Below are positions 1-10,030 of a stretch of 64,000 bases of DNA, one piece after another (position 1 is the first letter of the stretch; every line of letters starts with the position of its first letter). The stretch is from DASPSM01 sp963800135 (GTDB lineage Bacteria > Planctomycetota > Planctomycetia > Planctomycetales > Planctomycetaceae), in NCBI GenBank assembly GCA_963800135.1, contig CAWCZR010000003.1, positions 496,001 to 560,000 of the forward strand, in the 5' to 3' direction. Under the pieces are notes generated by a model that worked only from the letters and a program-made list of their open reading frames with translations, ran no database searches and was not told where the DNA came from. Position numbers and translations under genes: made by a program.

Positions 1-1987
1 GTTGCTTCGACAGGTTGAGTTTCACCAGCTCGTTGAGTGTCGTGTCGAATTCGGTTTGCGGCGTCGAGGGCGTCGGAAACTTCTCGGGCCCCTTCTGCAA
101 CAGGAAAGCAGCGATGTCAGCCGCCGGATCGATCTGCTGGCCCCCTTCCAGGTACGGCTCCAGGAACAGGTTGGGCATCCGCGATCGCTTGTGGTAGGCC
201 TGCGGATCGCGAACCCAGCTGTAGACCCAGGCAAAACCGTCTTCGCCCGGACGGATCTTCGCGTGCACCTTGCTCAGCTCGGGGCCGAAGGTCGCGTGTG
301 AATCGGGATACGCTTCGTGACTGTGGCAGGCGAGGCAGCCGCGCTTGGAGAAGAGATCCTTCCCGCGGGCCGGATCGGGCGTGTAGCCCTCAGCCGGCTT
401 CAGCTGGCGGTAGTCCTCGCTGTTCGCCGTGAGGTAGTGGGCGATGCCGGCGAGCTCGAGCGGCTGCAGCCGCTGGGCCATCGGATCGTCCAGGTTCGTG
501 GTGTGGAAGAACTGGGGCATCCGCGTCGTCGGGCGGAACCGCCGCGGCTCTTCGACCCAATAGCTGATGAACTCGGGTGTCAGCTTCTTGCCGACGTGCC
601 GCAACGACGGACCGACCTTCCGCATCGTGCCGGCAATCTGCGTCGGATCGGCGGCGATCCTGGCCGCCTCGGCCTCGGTCGACGGCTCGAGCCGCAGATC
701 GGGACCAATCGGCCGAGTGCCGTCGAAGCCCTGTATCTCGTGGCAGCCGAAGCAGCCGTATTCCTTGATCAGGTTGTAGCCCTTGTACAACTTCGGGGCA
801 CTGGCACCGAAGGTTGGATGAACGCCCAGCTCGACCACCGAGTGATGGCACTTGATGCAGGTACTCTCGCGCAGCCGCTCCGGCTGCATGGGGAATTCCC
901 AAAAATGATTCGAGGCGTAGTGGTACTTGGTGTGCCACTCCTCGTACTCGTGAGGATTGTTCGCCGTGTGGGAGGCGTCTTTGAACGACGTGCCCGAGCC
1001 CTGCCCGTCGTGACAGATCGTGCAACCATATTTCTGCAACGGGTGCGGGCTGGTGGCGGTGAGGTACAGATCCGGATTGGGGTGCGTGGAATACGGATTG
1101 GGGTACTTGGCCTCCAGCACCATGTTCGCCAGGCCCGTGCCGCTCGGATGGCCGAACGGGAACGAGGGGACGTTGCCCGCCTCGACCCGATCGATGCCGG
1201 CGTGGCAGGTGCGGCAACGGTCAAACCGCGCCGTGCGGGCCATCCCCAATTGAATGGTCAGAGTCGGCAGCCAGTCCTGCGTGATCTTGAGCGGGGAGTT
1301 GAAGCCGTTGATGATCGGCCACTCCATGATCTCCTTCTTAAAGGCGGAGAAGCCGGTCGGGTCGAGCTTAGCGAGCGCTTTCTCGCGAAGGTCGAGTTCC
1401 GTGTTGAGCTTGGTAAGCCCGGCGTTGGCGTCGTCGAGCGACTTCGTGATCGTTTTGACCTTGGTCTGGGCCGCGTCGCGGGCCGCCTTTTTCTCCTGCA
1501 TCTCGCCTTCGGCTTTGTCGACGACGGCTTGCTTGCTATCGAAGTCTTTTTGCAGGTCGTGCAGCTTGTTTTCGGAAACGCCGTCGCGCACGCCCAAGTC
1601 GAAGTCGGCCCGCGCCTTGTCGCGATAGGCGCGGACGTTGCGCACCTGGCGGCTGATCTGGTCGAACAAGCGATCGGCTTCGGCAAACTCCTTGTTGGCC
1701 TTGTCGACCTCCGGCTGGATCGATTCGAGCTGCTTCTGGGCCGACTCTTTCTTGGCCGTCAGGTCGGATTCGGACGTCTTGTATTGGGGACTCGTCTCGA
1801 TTGCGTTTTTCGCGGCCAGTTGCTTGCGGGTCTGCAGGTCCTCGAACTTGCGCTGGTAACCCGTCCATTCCCGCGCCTGGTCGGCCTCCATCATCCACAA
1901 CGTGGTGAACAGCAGGAGGATCGAAGTGACGGCGAAGACGACGTGCACCTTCTTGACGTCGCGGAAATTCGATTCGGTTGCCGGCAT
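1..1987 (-). CDS. Membrane-anchored multihaem cytochrome c of a bc-type complex (3' end beyond window)
   Basis: Electron-transfer protein, probably the cytochrome c partner of the adjacent cytochrome b/Rieske genes. The minus-strand frame opens with ATG at 1987 and is still open at base 1, giving at least 662 residues. An N-terminal hydrophobic segment (about residues 14-32) is followed by a long charged coiled-coil region (about 40-210). Five CxxCH haem motifs then follow: CRTCH, CTICH, CIKCH, CFGCH and CLACH. The coiled coil between anchor and haem domain is not standard for cytochrome c1 or f. The gene lies 45 bases after the cytochrome b C-half gene on the same strand, so it is likely co-transcribed. 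The long plus-strand frame over the same bases is a shadow. Confidence 0.9.
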   Translation of the reverse strand, partial: MPATESNFRDVKKVHVVFAVTSILLLFTTLWMMEADQAREWTGYQRKFEDLQTRKQLAAKNAIETSPQYKTSESDLTAKKESAQKQLESIQPEVDKANKEFAEADRLFDQISRQVRNVRAYRDKARADFDLGVRDGVSENKLHDLQKDFDSKQAVVDKAEGEMQEKKAARDAAQTKVKTITKSLDDANAGLTKLNTELDLREKALAKLDPTGFSAFKKEIMEWPIINGFNSPLKITQDWLPTLTIQLGMARTARFDRCRTCHAGIDRVEAGNVPSFPFGHPSGTGLANMVLEAKYPNPYSTHPNPDLYLTATSPHPLQKYGCTICHDGQGSGTSFKDASHTANNPHEYEEWHTKYHYASNHFWEFPMQPERLRESTCIKCHHSVVELGVHPTFGASAPKLYKGYNLIKEYGCFGCHEIQGFDGTRPIGPDLRLEPSTEAEAARIAADPTQIAGTMRKVGPSLRHVGKKLTPEFISYWVEEPRRFRPTTRMPQFFHTTNLDDPMAQRLQPLELAGIAHYLTANSEDYRQLKPAEGYTPDPARGKDLFSKRGCLACHSHEAYPDSHATFGPELSKVHAKIRPGEDGFAWVYSWVRDPQAYHKRSRMPNLFLEPYLEGGQQIDPAADIAAFLLQKGPEKFPTPSTPQTEFDTTLNELVKLNLSKQ

Positions 1988-2032
1988 CGCGTCTGAAACT
2001 CCAAAACGGGTCGCGTGGGAACCCGCGCGCGC

Positions 2033-3418
2033 TCAGATATTAAAGAACCACTCTGGAATGCCGACCAGGTATTTCAAGTTCACCGTCCAGCGGAGCACCA
2101 TCTTGATCGGCAGGGCGGCCATCCAGAGCAGCAGGTTGGCGAACACCATGTAACGGATGAATCCCATCCGCGCGTAAAACTTGGAGAAGAACGGCATCCG
2201 TGCCAATAGTGGTGGCATCAAGAAGAAGTACGCAAAAATCACCACGAACCCGAGCCATTCCCGCAGCAAAATGTAGCCCAATTTGGTCATTGCGCTCGCA
2301 TCGGCCGGGGCCACCGGCAGCGAGGTATGCATCCAGCTGAGCCAGAAATACTCCGACAAGTTGACGTTATTGAGGACTTCCAGCTTGTGGACGTCCCAGA
2401 ATTCATAAATGCCAAAAATATTCCAGTTCGGGCCGCGGAGGAACGTGCCCAGGATGATCGTGGCGATCCACAGCGGCAAAAATCCGAACATGAACGTCAG
2501 GACGGCGAACGACCGCTCCTTGTAGGAGTAATAGCCGTTCCCCTTCTTGTTGAAATCGATGTAGGGAATGGCCATCAGGCCCACGATGATCAGGCTCGGG
2601 AAGACCACGCCGGCCAGCCACGGGTCGTAATAGACCAGCATTTCCTGCAAGCCGAGGAAGTACCACGGGGCCTTCGACGGATTGGGCGTGCGCACGGACG
2701 AGGCCGGCTCTTCCAAAGGCGCCTGCAGCGCGATGCCCCACGCCACCAGCACGGCCGTCAGCACCACCATGCAGATCAGTTCGGTGTAGACCAGGTCGGG
2801 CCAGACCAGGACTTTCTCGTTGTTTTCGGCCTCGAGGACCGGTCGGCCTGCCGCAATCCGCTCGTCGTTTTCCACGGCCCGCTTGAAGTAGAGCCAGGTG
2901 AAAAAGGCGACGATGAACAGCATCGACACGATCGGCACGTTGTCCGGCTTGCCGACGATCTGACGGAAGTTGTAGTCGGTCAGGCTGAGGACCAGGAACA
3001 ACAGCGCCAGGTTGAGCAAAGTCCAGGCGACCGTCGAGTTCACCAGCCACTTACGCAAGGTCACGACCAGGCCAAAGCCCACGATCGAAATGCAGAAATA
3101 GATCTGGGGGCTGGCGACGACCGTATTGACGAACTGCTTGATCGCGGCCGGCAGGAAGATCTTGAAGCTTTCGGGATCGGCATGGCGGCCGACATGCGCA
3201 AGCCCGATCAAGAGCAGCACCGTGGCGTAGGCCGCCCAAGGGGCCGCGCTCGGCACGTCCTGCGGGTGGCTCAAGAGCCCACCGAGGCCGGTCCGAAAAT
3301 GCGATCCCTTGCGAAAGGCGTGGACCGCCCAGGCGAAGTTCATCGCGGCCAGGATGAGCCAAATCCATCCCAAGCCGTGAATGACGTCGAGTGTTAAGTC
3401 CGGATGAGGTTCAAGCAT
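2033..3418 (-). CDS. Cytochrome b C-terminal-half subunit (subunit IV-like) with extra N-terminal membrane segments
   Basis: Quinol-oxidising membrane subunit of a bc/b6f-type complex, 461 residues. About five hydrophobic segments (residues ~14-180) precede the recognisable cytochrome b C-terminal domain (~195-461). That domain contains PSKAPWYFLGLQEML, the PEWY-equivalent Qo-site region seen in split cytochrome b systems. Plant and cyanobacterial subunit IV is only about 160 residues, so this is an extended version. The gene sits 164 bases after the cytochrome b N-half gene and directly before the multihaem cytochrome c gene. Family assignment is firm; the role of the extension is unknown. 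Confidence 0.9.
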   Translation of the reverse strand: MLEPHPDLTLDVIHGLGWIWLILAAMNFAWAVHAFRKGSHFRTGLGGLLSHPQDVPSAAPWAAYATVLLLIGLAHVGRHADPESFKIFLPAAIKQFVNTVVASPQIYFCISIVGFGLVVTLRKWLVNSTVAWTLLNLALLFLVLSLTDYNFRQIVGKPDNVPIVSMLFIVAFFTWLYFKRAVENDERIAAGRPVLEAENNEKVLVWPDLVYTELICMVVLTAVLVAWGIALQAPLEEPASSVRTPNPSKAPWYFLGLQEMLVYYDPWLAGVVFPSLIIVGLMAIPYIDFNKKGNGYYSYKERSFAVLTFMFGFLPLWIATIILGTFLRGPNWNIFGIYEFWDVHKLEVLNNVNLSEYFWLSWMHTSLPVAPADASAMTKLGYILLREWLGFVVIFAYFFLMPPLLARMPFFSKFYARMGFIRYMVFANLLLWMAALPIKMVLRWTVNLKYLVGIPEWFFNI

Positions 3419-3581
3419 CCCCGTCCCTGTGCATTCTTGCTGTCGTTCGTTTCGTTGCAGTCGGCCAATCGGTCCTGCGGCCGCGAATCAGTCTGGACGG
3501 CTGGCCTCAGCCGACCGAGATTCCCCTGATTCTGGAGACGTCCGCGGGCTGATGCCCCCGGCTCGGTAATCGAGACGCAGG

Positions 3582-4355
3582 TCACAGCGGCTGGCTGATG
3601 CCTCCGTCTTTTCGCACGCGCCAGAAATGAATCGCAATCAATCCGGCCGCGACTAGCGGGATCGCCACGCAGTGCAGGATGTAAAATCGATTTAGCGTCG
3701 CCTCGCCGACGAACCGCCCACCGAGGAGCAAAAAGCGCGCATCGCTCCCGTTGGTGATCAGGTCGAACCCTCCAATATTGAGCAGCTGGTTGCCGGGACC
3801 CTCGTGACCCAGGAACGGCGTCGCCCGGGCCATGTTCGAACCGACGGTGATGGCCCAGATCGCCAGCTGGTCCCAAGGCAACAAGTATCCCGTGAACGAC
3901 AGCATCAGCGTCATCACCAGCAGTAGCACGCCCACCACCCAGTTGAATTCGCGTGGTGGCTTGTAGCTGCCGGTGAGGAAGACGCGGTACATGTGCAGCC
4001 AAACGGCGATCACCATCGCGTGGGCGCCCCAGCGATGGATCTCCCGCATGATGCCCAACGTCGTCACGTCGCGAAGTGCCAGGATGTCGTTAAACGCCCA
4101 CTCCAAAGTCGGGCGGTAGTAGAACATCAAGAGCACGCCGGTAATCGTCTCGACCAGAAACAAGAAGAAGGTGATGCCCCCCATGCACCAGGTGTAGGAG
4201 AGGGCGATCCCCTGCTGCTTGATCGAGACCGGATGCAGATGCAGGAAGAAGTTCGTCAGCATGACGACCACGCGGTTCCGCCGATCGTACGGAGCCGGGT
4301 GGCGAAAGATGCTCTTCCAGATCTGTGAATCGCGAATGTAATCGCCGACAGACAT
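3582..4355 (-). CDS. Cytochrome b N-terminal-half subunit (cytochrome b6-like)
   Basis: Haem b-binding core of the quinol:cytochrome c oxidoreductase, 257 residues, about the size of cytochrome b6. The first histidine pair (HRWGAH and LHMYR) has 13 residues between ligands. The second pair (RFYILH and AIHFW) has 14, the b6-type spacing rather than the 13 of mitochondrial cytochrome b. SFTGYLLPWDQ is the conserved quinone-site region. Start ATG is at 4355. It lies between the Rieske gene (139 bases upstream) and the C-half gene, so the complex is of the split type. Confidence 0.93.
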   Translation of the reverse strand: MSVGDYIRDSQIWKSIFRHPAPYDRRNRVVVMLTNFFLHLHPVSIKQQGIALSYTWCMGGITFFLFLVETITGVLLMFYYRPTLEWAFNDILALRDVTTLGIMREIHRWGAHAMVIAVWLHMYRVFLTGSYKPPREFNWVVGVLLLVMTLMLSFTGYLLPWDQLAIWAITVGSNMARATPFLGHEGPGNQLLNIGGFDLITNGSDARFLLLGGRFVGEATLNRFYILHCVAIPLVAAGLIAIHFWRVRKDGGISQPL

Positions 4356-4494
4356 GTTGGTTCAGGCCAGCCTTGAAATGACGGGTACTTCAGTCCTTAA
4401 ATCGCTCTCGGGCCACCGACGGCTCGGCGACCCGACAAGAACCGACGGCCAGCGCCGCCTGGCGAAATCGGGCATCCCTCCCGGACGGCGACAC

Positions 4495-5157
4495 TCAGGC
4501 GACCTCCACGAAGCTCGCCGGGTCGTTCCACTGACCCAGCTCCTGCTGGAACTTTCGGCTCTTATCGACTTCGATCGCCCCGTCCTCGGCCAGGCGAATG
4601 GCCATCCGCTCGAGCGGTCGCGGCGCGGGCCCCTCGAAATTGATTCCCGTGATGTAAAAGCCCGAGCCGTGGCACGGGCATTTGAATTTGCGCTCGCCTT
4701 CCAGCCAGTTCGGCGTGCAGCCGAGGTGCGTGCAAACGGTCAGCAGGGCGTAAATCAGGTCTTTGCCGTTGTATTCGTTATGGACCAGCCAGACGCCGTA
4801 CTGCGCCGTCCACTTCGTGGCGACGCTGGCCGGTGGATAGTCCGAAGGCGGCCCGACTTTGAACTTGCTCGGCGGCTCGACCAGCACGTTGGGCATCATG
4901 AATCGGGCCGTCGCTAGCCCGCCCAGTCCCATTGTCGCGGCGAAGGCCGTCCACGCGAGACGAAACGGCGAGCCGAACAGCACCCAGGCCGTGCCCGCGA
5001 GGAACCCGCGGCGCGGTTCGGCGTCAGCGCTTGCCGCCTTCTTGGCTGCTGGCTTTTGCGGAATGACCGGCGCGGCCGGCGCCGGTTTGACGGCAGTTGC
5101 CGTCGCCGCGGCCGGAGCGGCAGCGGCTCCACGGCCTTCGCGCGCGGCTTTCAGCAT
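4495..5157 (-). CDS. Rieske [2Fe-2S] protein (C-terminal, in-frame part)
   Basis: Iron-sulfur subunit of the bc-type complex. From the ATG at 5157 it has 220 residues: a basic/Ala-Pro linker, one membrane anchor (about 60-85) and a Rieske domain with CTHLGC and CPCHGSGF, which supply the two Cys and two His cluster ligands. The frame stays open upstream to about 5465 and encodes further DILAAARA-type repeats, so 5157 is probably not the natural start. It appears to continue the short frame at 5462-5707 across a one-base frame break. First gene of the operon that continues into both cytochrome b halves and cytochrome c. Confidence 0.9.
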   Translation of the reverse strand: MLKAAREGRGAAAAPAAATATAVKPAPAAPVIPQKPAAKKAASADAEPRRGFLAGTAWVLFGSPFRLAWTAFAATMGLGGLATARFMMPNVLVEPPSKFKVGPPSDYPPASVATKWTAQYGVWLVHNEYNGKDLIYALLTVCTHLGCTPNWLEGERKFKCPCHGSGFYITGINFEGPAPRPLERMAIRLAEDGAIEVDKSRKFQQELGQWNDPASFVEVA

Positions 5158-5461
5158 TTCTTGAACGGAGGGTCGCGCTCCCGGGGCTGTCGCTGCGGCG
5201 GCGGCGACTGGCTTCGCAGCCTTGGCCAGCTTTTCGCCCGCCGACGTTGGTGCGGCCGGCGCAGCCCCCTTGCCCGATTGAGCCCGAGCGGCGGCCAGAA
5301 TGTCGCTTGTCGATTTTGCGCCCGCTGTCGGAGCGGCCCCGCCCGTCGTTTGTGCGCGGGCGGCCGCAAGAATGTCTTTCGTAGAACTGGGCGCGCCTCC
5401 GGCTGCCGGTGCCGCTGGAGCTTTCGCCGGGGCTGCCTTGGGGGCCGCGGCTGCTGCGCCA

Positions 5462-5707
5462 CTACCGGTTTGCGCGGGCCGCAGCCAAAATGTCTTTGGT
5501 CGATTTCGGGGCTGCCGAACTTGCCGGCGCGGCTGGTGCAGGCGCTGCCGCGACGGGTTCTTCGGCCGCCGCCGGCTCGGTCGGCGCTGGGGCTGCGGCT
5601 GCTGGCTCGCTCGACGGCGCTGCAGCCGCCGGCGATCCTTCTCCTTCCTGCCCCGCTTGAGCCCGCGCCGCTTTCAGAATATCCGCCGTGGAGAGCTTCT
5701 TCGCCAT
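5462..5707 (-). CDS. N-terminal repeat segment of the Rieske protein, separated by a frameshift
   Basis: Reads MAKKLSTADILKAARAQ, then an Ala/Pro/Glu-rich stretch, KSTKDILAAARANR and a TAG stop at 5462-5464. GAGAAAGAG lies just upstream of ATG 5707. One base out of frame, the sequence continues with SSTKDILAAARAQ, KSTSDILAAARAQ and PSVQEMLKAAREG before the Rieske anchor. Removing one base, for example from the AAA run at 5469-5471, joins the two frames into one protein of about 400 residues with five copies of the motif. This is either a sequencing error or a real frameshift; a separate 81-residue protein is less likely. Confidence 0.6.
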   Translation of the reverse strand: MAKKLSTADILKAARAQAGQEGEGSPAAAAPSSEPAAAAPAPTEPAAAEEPVAAAPAPAAPASSAAPKSTKDILAAARANR

Positions 5708-6152
5708 CTCGCTCTTTCTCACAACCAAATCAAATGTCGACCCGGCAAATTGCCCCGATAACTAAACTACGAGCCGGCGGATGAATTCGCCGGAGCCCGT
5801 ACGTTTTCGTTTTGTCAGACGGGGCGGGGCGTCAGTCTCTTTTGCCAGACGGACTCTTTCGCCAGACGGGCTTCGACGACCGAAATGGTGCTGAGGGCAT
5901 CGAAATGCGCGCACAGAGCCCGCCCGAAACCGGGTTCGCTTCGCGGAATTCTGTCAGCGCGTGCGCACACTGTCTACTCTGAGAAGCAACGCCCAAAAAG
6001 ATTTCCCAGAACCAAGAAACCAGCAGAAGACCTTATTCTCAGCGGTGGGAAGTTGCGGCAGCGCGGCGGCTTGAGATGGCGGCCGTCCCCCGTTCTACTG
6101 CTGCCGTCCAAACTTTTGCGTCGCGAACGAGCCTGCGCGGAGTCGGCGGCAC
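5708..6152. other. Divergent intergenic region
   Basis: Upstream region shared by the respiratory operon (leftward) and the D-glutamate cyclase-like gene (rightward). No convincing ORF. Three copies of a short unit, TTTGTCAGACGG (5811-5822), TTTGCCAGACGG (5841-5852) and TTTCGCCAGACGG (about 5857-5869), lie close together and could be a regulatory site. I see no clear sigma70 promoter. Confidence 0.4.
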
Positions 6153-7193
6153 GTGACATCCTCGTTAGCTTTGCTCGACCAGATCGAAGCGTTGGTCCGC
6201 CGCGACCCCGCCGGCCGCGGGTTGATCTCGACCGAGTCGCAAATGGGGCCGCTTTGTCCGGGGCATTTGGCGCAAGCCGCCGAGAATCTGGCGACGACCG
6301 CGCACAGCGTGGCGATCGTCACCGGTTTCTTTGTACCCGATGCCGATCTCCCCGCGGCCGAGACCGACGGACCGCCGGGCGCGGTCGTGCTGGCCGCAGC
6401 CCTCGAAGCGACCGGCATCCGCTGCACGCTCGTCACCGATTCTCTGTGCGAATCGGCCGTGCAGGCGGCGGCCCGCGCCTCGGGAATTCGCCGCTTGCCC
6501 GTCGAAGTCTGCCCCGTAGAAACCGGCCCTGGCGAACGCTCAACAGCGCCGATCGCCTGGTTCGAAGAATTCGTGAAGACCGATCGTAGCTCGGAATTGA
6601 CGCACGTGATCGCCATCGAACGCGTCGGTCCCAGCCACGATGAACAATCTCTGAGTGCCCAGCCGCGTGCGGGAGCGGCACCTCTTGCCGAATTCGTCGC
6701 CAAAGTTCCCCCCGAGCATCGCGACCGTTGCCACAATGCTCGCGGAAAACTGATCGACGACTCGACCGCCCCCCTGCACCTCATCTTCGAGCACGCGAGG
6801 CGGCAACGGCCGAGCCTGAAAACCATCGGCATCGGCGACGGCGGAAATGAGATCGGCATGGGCGCGATCCCGTGGGAGGATCTGGCGCGACGAATCGGCG
6901 GCGAGACGGCCGCCTGGATTCCGTGCCGCGTCGCAACCGATTGGAACGTGATCGCCGGCACGAGCAACTGGGGCGCCAACGCGCTGGCCGCGGCCACGCT
7001 CGTTTACCGAAATCGCGTCGACGCACTCGCGCCGCTGGATGCAGAGTTTCAACACCAAATTCTCGAGCGGATGGTGACCGAAGGTCCGGCCATCGACGGC
7101 ATGACGCGCCGCCGCGAAGCAACGGTCGACGGACTCCCCTTCGCCACGTACATTCAAAGCTGGCTGGGGATTCGCAAATTACTTGGACTCTAA
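6153..7193 (+). CDS. D-glutamate cyclase-like protein (DUF4392 family)
   Basis: 346 residues from a GTG start. The sequence resembles the DUF4392 family, whose vertebrate member DGLUCY converts D-glutamate to 5-oxo-D-proline. The family-like core is GIGDGGNEIGMG (about residues 226-237), with RGLISTESQMGPLCPGHLAQ near the N-terminus and CRVATDWNVIAGTSNWGANA towards the C-terminus. No signal peptide or membrane segment, so it should be cytoplasmic. It stands alone on the plus strand. The family call is from motif memory; substrate is inferred. Confidence 0.75.
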   Translation: MTSSLALLDQIEALVRRDPAGRGLISTESQMGPLCPGHLAQAAENLATTAHSVAIVTGFFVPDADLPAAETDGPPGAVVLAAALEATGIRCTLVTDSLCESAVQAAARASGIRRLPVEVCPVETGPGERSTAPIAWFEEFVKTDRSSELTHVIAIERVGPSHDEQSLSAQPRAGAAPLAEFVAKVPPEHRDRCHNARGKLIDDSTAPLHLIFEHARRQRPSLKTIGIGDGGNEIGMGAIPWEDLARRIGGETAAWIPCRVATDWNVIAGTSNWGANALAAATLVYRNRVDALAPLDAEFQHQILERMVTEGPAIDGMTRRREATVDGLPFATYIQSWLGIRKLLGL

Positions 7194-7259
7194 TAGAGCT
7201 CGCGCCGCGTGCCGACGCGCTCGGCGCTTCCCTTTGGCTGACTTCATGAGGAACTACAC

Positions 7260-7439
7260 ATGACCGGCTATACCGTCCACACCGGTACATCCCTCAAATT
7301 CTCCGACGGCTGGGACAAGGTCTTTGCCAAAGGGGCAAAAAAGAAATCGCCGGCAACCAAGGCCAGCGCCAAGAAGACGACGGCCAAAAAGGCAACGGCC
7401 AAAAAGAAAGCGAGCGCGAAGAAACGCGGCGCTCGCTAG
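7260..7439 (+). CDS. Small basic Lys/Ala-rich protein, histone H1-like tail
   Basis: 59 residues from ATG 7260, preceded by TGAGGAAC. The first half (MTGYTVHTGTSLKFSDGWD) looks folded; the second half is a run of KKxxAKK repeats ending KKRGAR, similar to histone H1 or bacterial Hc1-type tails. It probably binds nucleic acid, but that is inference from composition. It starts 66 bases after the D-glutamate cyclase-like gene and could be co-transcribed with it. Confidence 0.65.
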   Translation: MTGYTVHTGTSLKFSDGWDKVFAKGAKKKSPATKASAKKTTAKKATAKKKASAKKRGAR

Positions 7440-7603
7440 AGGCGGGCAATCCTTCGCGCGCAAGCTTAGCGCACTCCCGGGACGCAAGTCGAACCCCCCG
7501 CGTCCAAGTTCCGCCCAGTCCGCCCCGCCTGCCGAAATTCATGTCGTCCATTGTTCGCGGCCGATGAAAGGCGAGAACCACCCGTCTTTCAGGAGCGCGG
7601 ATC

Positions 7604-7825
7604 ATGGCGGACGAACAGCTCGACGATCAAGCGAACGACGGCCTAGAATACGAAGAAATCACCAGCGACGAAGTGGATCGCATCGTCGAGCAGCTGGAAC
7701 GCCTGTCGGAAACGGTCAAGAGCGAGAACATCAAAACGTACATCGAAGATGCCATCAACAGCATCTTCTTCCTCGTCTACGAAGAGGACGAGGTCTTGAA
7801 AAAGGACGACGCCGAGGCCGCCTGA
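7604..7825 (+). CDS. Small acidic hypothetical protein
   Basis: 73 residues, strongly acidic, with a predicted helical stretch from DEVDRIVEQLERL to NIKTYIEDAINSIFFL. ATG 7604 is preceded by AGGAG at about 7591-7595. The gene converges on hemB with 36 bases between the stop codons. No domain recognised; probably cytoplasmic. Confidence 0.65.
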   Translation: MADEQLDDQANDGLEYEEITSDEVDRIVEQLERLSETVKSENIKTYIEDAINSIFFLVYEEDEVLKKDDAEAA

Positions 7826-7861
7826 CAAGCTGCGTGGACCACACGGGCGCCGATCGATCGC

Positions 7862-8881
<1,020 letters not shown>

Positions 8882-8897
8882 GTCCCCACACGTTCCC

Positions 8898-9731
8898 TTA
8901 GCGGACGATTTCTTCGACGGCGTCCGGAGCCTGGAACTGGAAGTTGCGGCTCTGGCTGAAGAACTCGATCGGGTTGTCGTAGACGAGGCGGCGGATCAGG
9001 CTCTCCGAGTGGCCGCGGCGGCGCATCTCGAGGATGAAATCGGGAACGGCCGTCGGCTTCGACGGGCCCCAGTCGCCGGCCGAGTTCACCAACAACCGAT
9101 CGGGACCGTACATCTCAATCATGTCGACGGCCCGCGACGGCGTGCACTTCGACACCGGGTAGAGCGTCATCCCCGCCCAAAAGCCTTCTTCGAGGACGTG
9201 GCGCACCGTGTGCTCTTCGACGTGATCGACGAGCACGCGATTGCGATCGAGGCGGCTGTCGTCGCAGAGCATATCCAGGATCATCATCGTCCCCTGGAAC
9301 TTGTCTTCCAGGTGGGGCGTGTGAATCAAGATCGACTGGTCGTGCTGCACGGCCAGGTCGACGTGTTCGAGAAACACGATCGCTTCGTTGGGCGTGTTCT
9401 TGTTGAGCCCGATCTCGCCGATGCCGAGCACGCTCGGCTGATCGAGGAACTCGGGGATCATGGCGATCACATCGCGCGACAGGTGGACGTTCTCCGCCTC
9501 CTTCGCGTTGATGCACAGCCAGGTGAAGTGCTTGATGCCGTAATTCGCCGCGCGGCGTTTCTCAAAGTCGGTGAGCTGGCGGAAATAGTCGCGAAAGCTG
9601 TCGACACTGCCCCGATCGAAGCCGGCCCAAAACGCGGGCTCGCTCAACCCGACGCAACCCATCTTGGCGAGCTGCTCGTAGTCGTCGGTGGTCCGGGAGA
9701 CCATGTGGATGTGCGGATCGAAGTAATACAT
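8898..9731 (-). CDS. TatD-like metal-dependent hydrolase
   Basis: 277 residues. FDPHIHM at the N-terminus is the HxH metal motif of the amidohydrolase/TatD superfamily; further candidate ligands are GIGEIGLNK, LIHTPH, VLVDHVEEHT and NSAGDWG. No signal peptide. Substrate unknown: TatD proteins include 3'-5' DNases, but this branch differs from E. coli TatD. It lies between hemB and a small conserved-looking gene whose stop is 6 bases from this start, so the three may form an operon. Confidence 0.8.
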   Translation of the reverse strand: MYYFDPHIHMVSRTTDDYEQLAKMGCVGLSEPAFWAGFDRGSVDSFRDYFRQLTDFEKRRAANYGIKHFTWLCINAKEAENVHLSRDVIAMIPEFLDQPSVLGIGEIGLNKNTPNEAIVFLEHVDLAVQHDQSILIHTPHLEDKFQGTMMILDMLCDDSRLDRNRVLVDHVEEHTVRHVLEEGFWAGMTLYPVSKCTPSRAVDMIEMYGPDRLLVNSAGDWGPSKPTAVPDFILEMRRRGHSESLIRRLVYDNPIEFFSQSRNFQFQAPDAVEEIVR

Positions 9732-9736
9732 CCCGC

Positions 9737-10030
9737 TTACTCCTGGACCTGGGCGGTTTCGGCAGCCGGCGGCACGAGGCCAAACTCCTTCTGCCAGTCA
9801 TCGTCGTAAGACCGGGAGAAGATCAGTTGAATCTGCTCGGCCCGGTCGCCCGTTTCGTCCAGCAGAACTTTCAGTCCCTGGCGGATGAGCTGTATGCGCC
9901 GCTCGTCGGCCGCGATACCGCCGCCGCGATCGAGACGGTCGAACGACGCAGCCACTTCGAGCAGCTTGGCGCGGATCTCGAGATACTCGCGATCCAAAAC
10001 GGACTGAGCAGCCATCGGGGTTGCCAGCAT
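9737..10030 (-). CDS. Small hypothetical protein in the hemB/TatD-like operon
   Basis: 97 residues from ATG 10030, chosen because GAGGGA lies 8 bases upstream; the frame is open for 71 more codons but that part is poor in protein-like sequence. Largely helical and charged (DREYLEIRAKLLEVAASFDRL), without membrane segment or known domain. The stop codon is 6 bases from the TatD-like start, suggesting translational coupling. Confidence 0.65.
   Translation of the reverse strand: MLATPMAAQSVLDREYLEIRAKLLEVAASFDRLDRGGGIAADERRIQLIRQGLKVLLDETGDRAEQIQLIFSRSYDDDWQKEFGLVPPAAETAQVQE

Noticed and set aside
317..1996. 559-codon plus-strand frame
   Set aside because: Antisense shadow of the cytochrome c gene; the minus strand has five CxxCH haem motifs.
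2327..3397. 356-codon plus-strand frame
   Set aside because: His/Asp/Gln/Arg-rich antisense shadow of the cytochrome b C-half gene.
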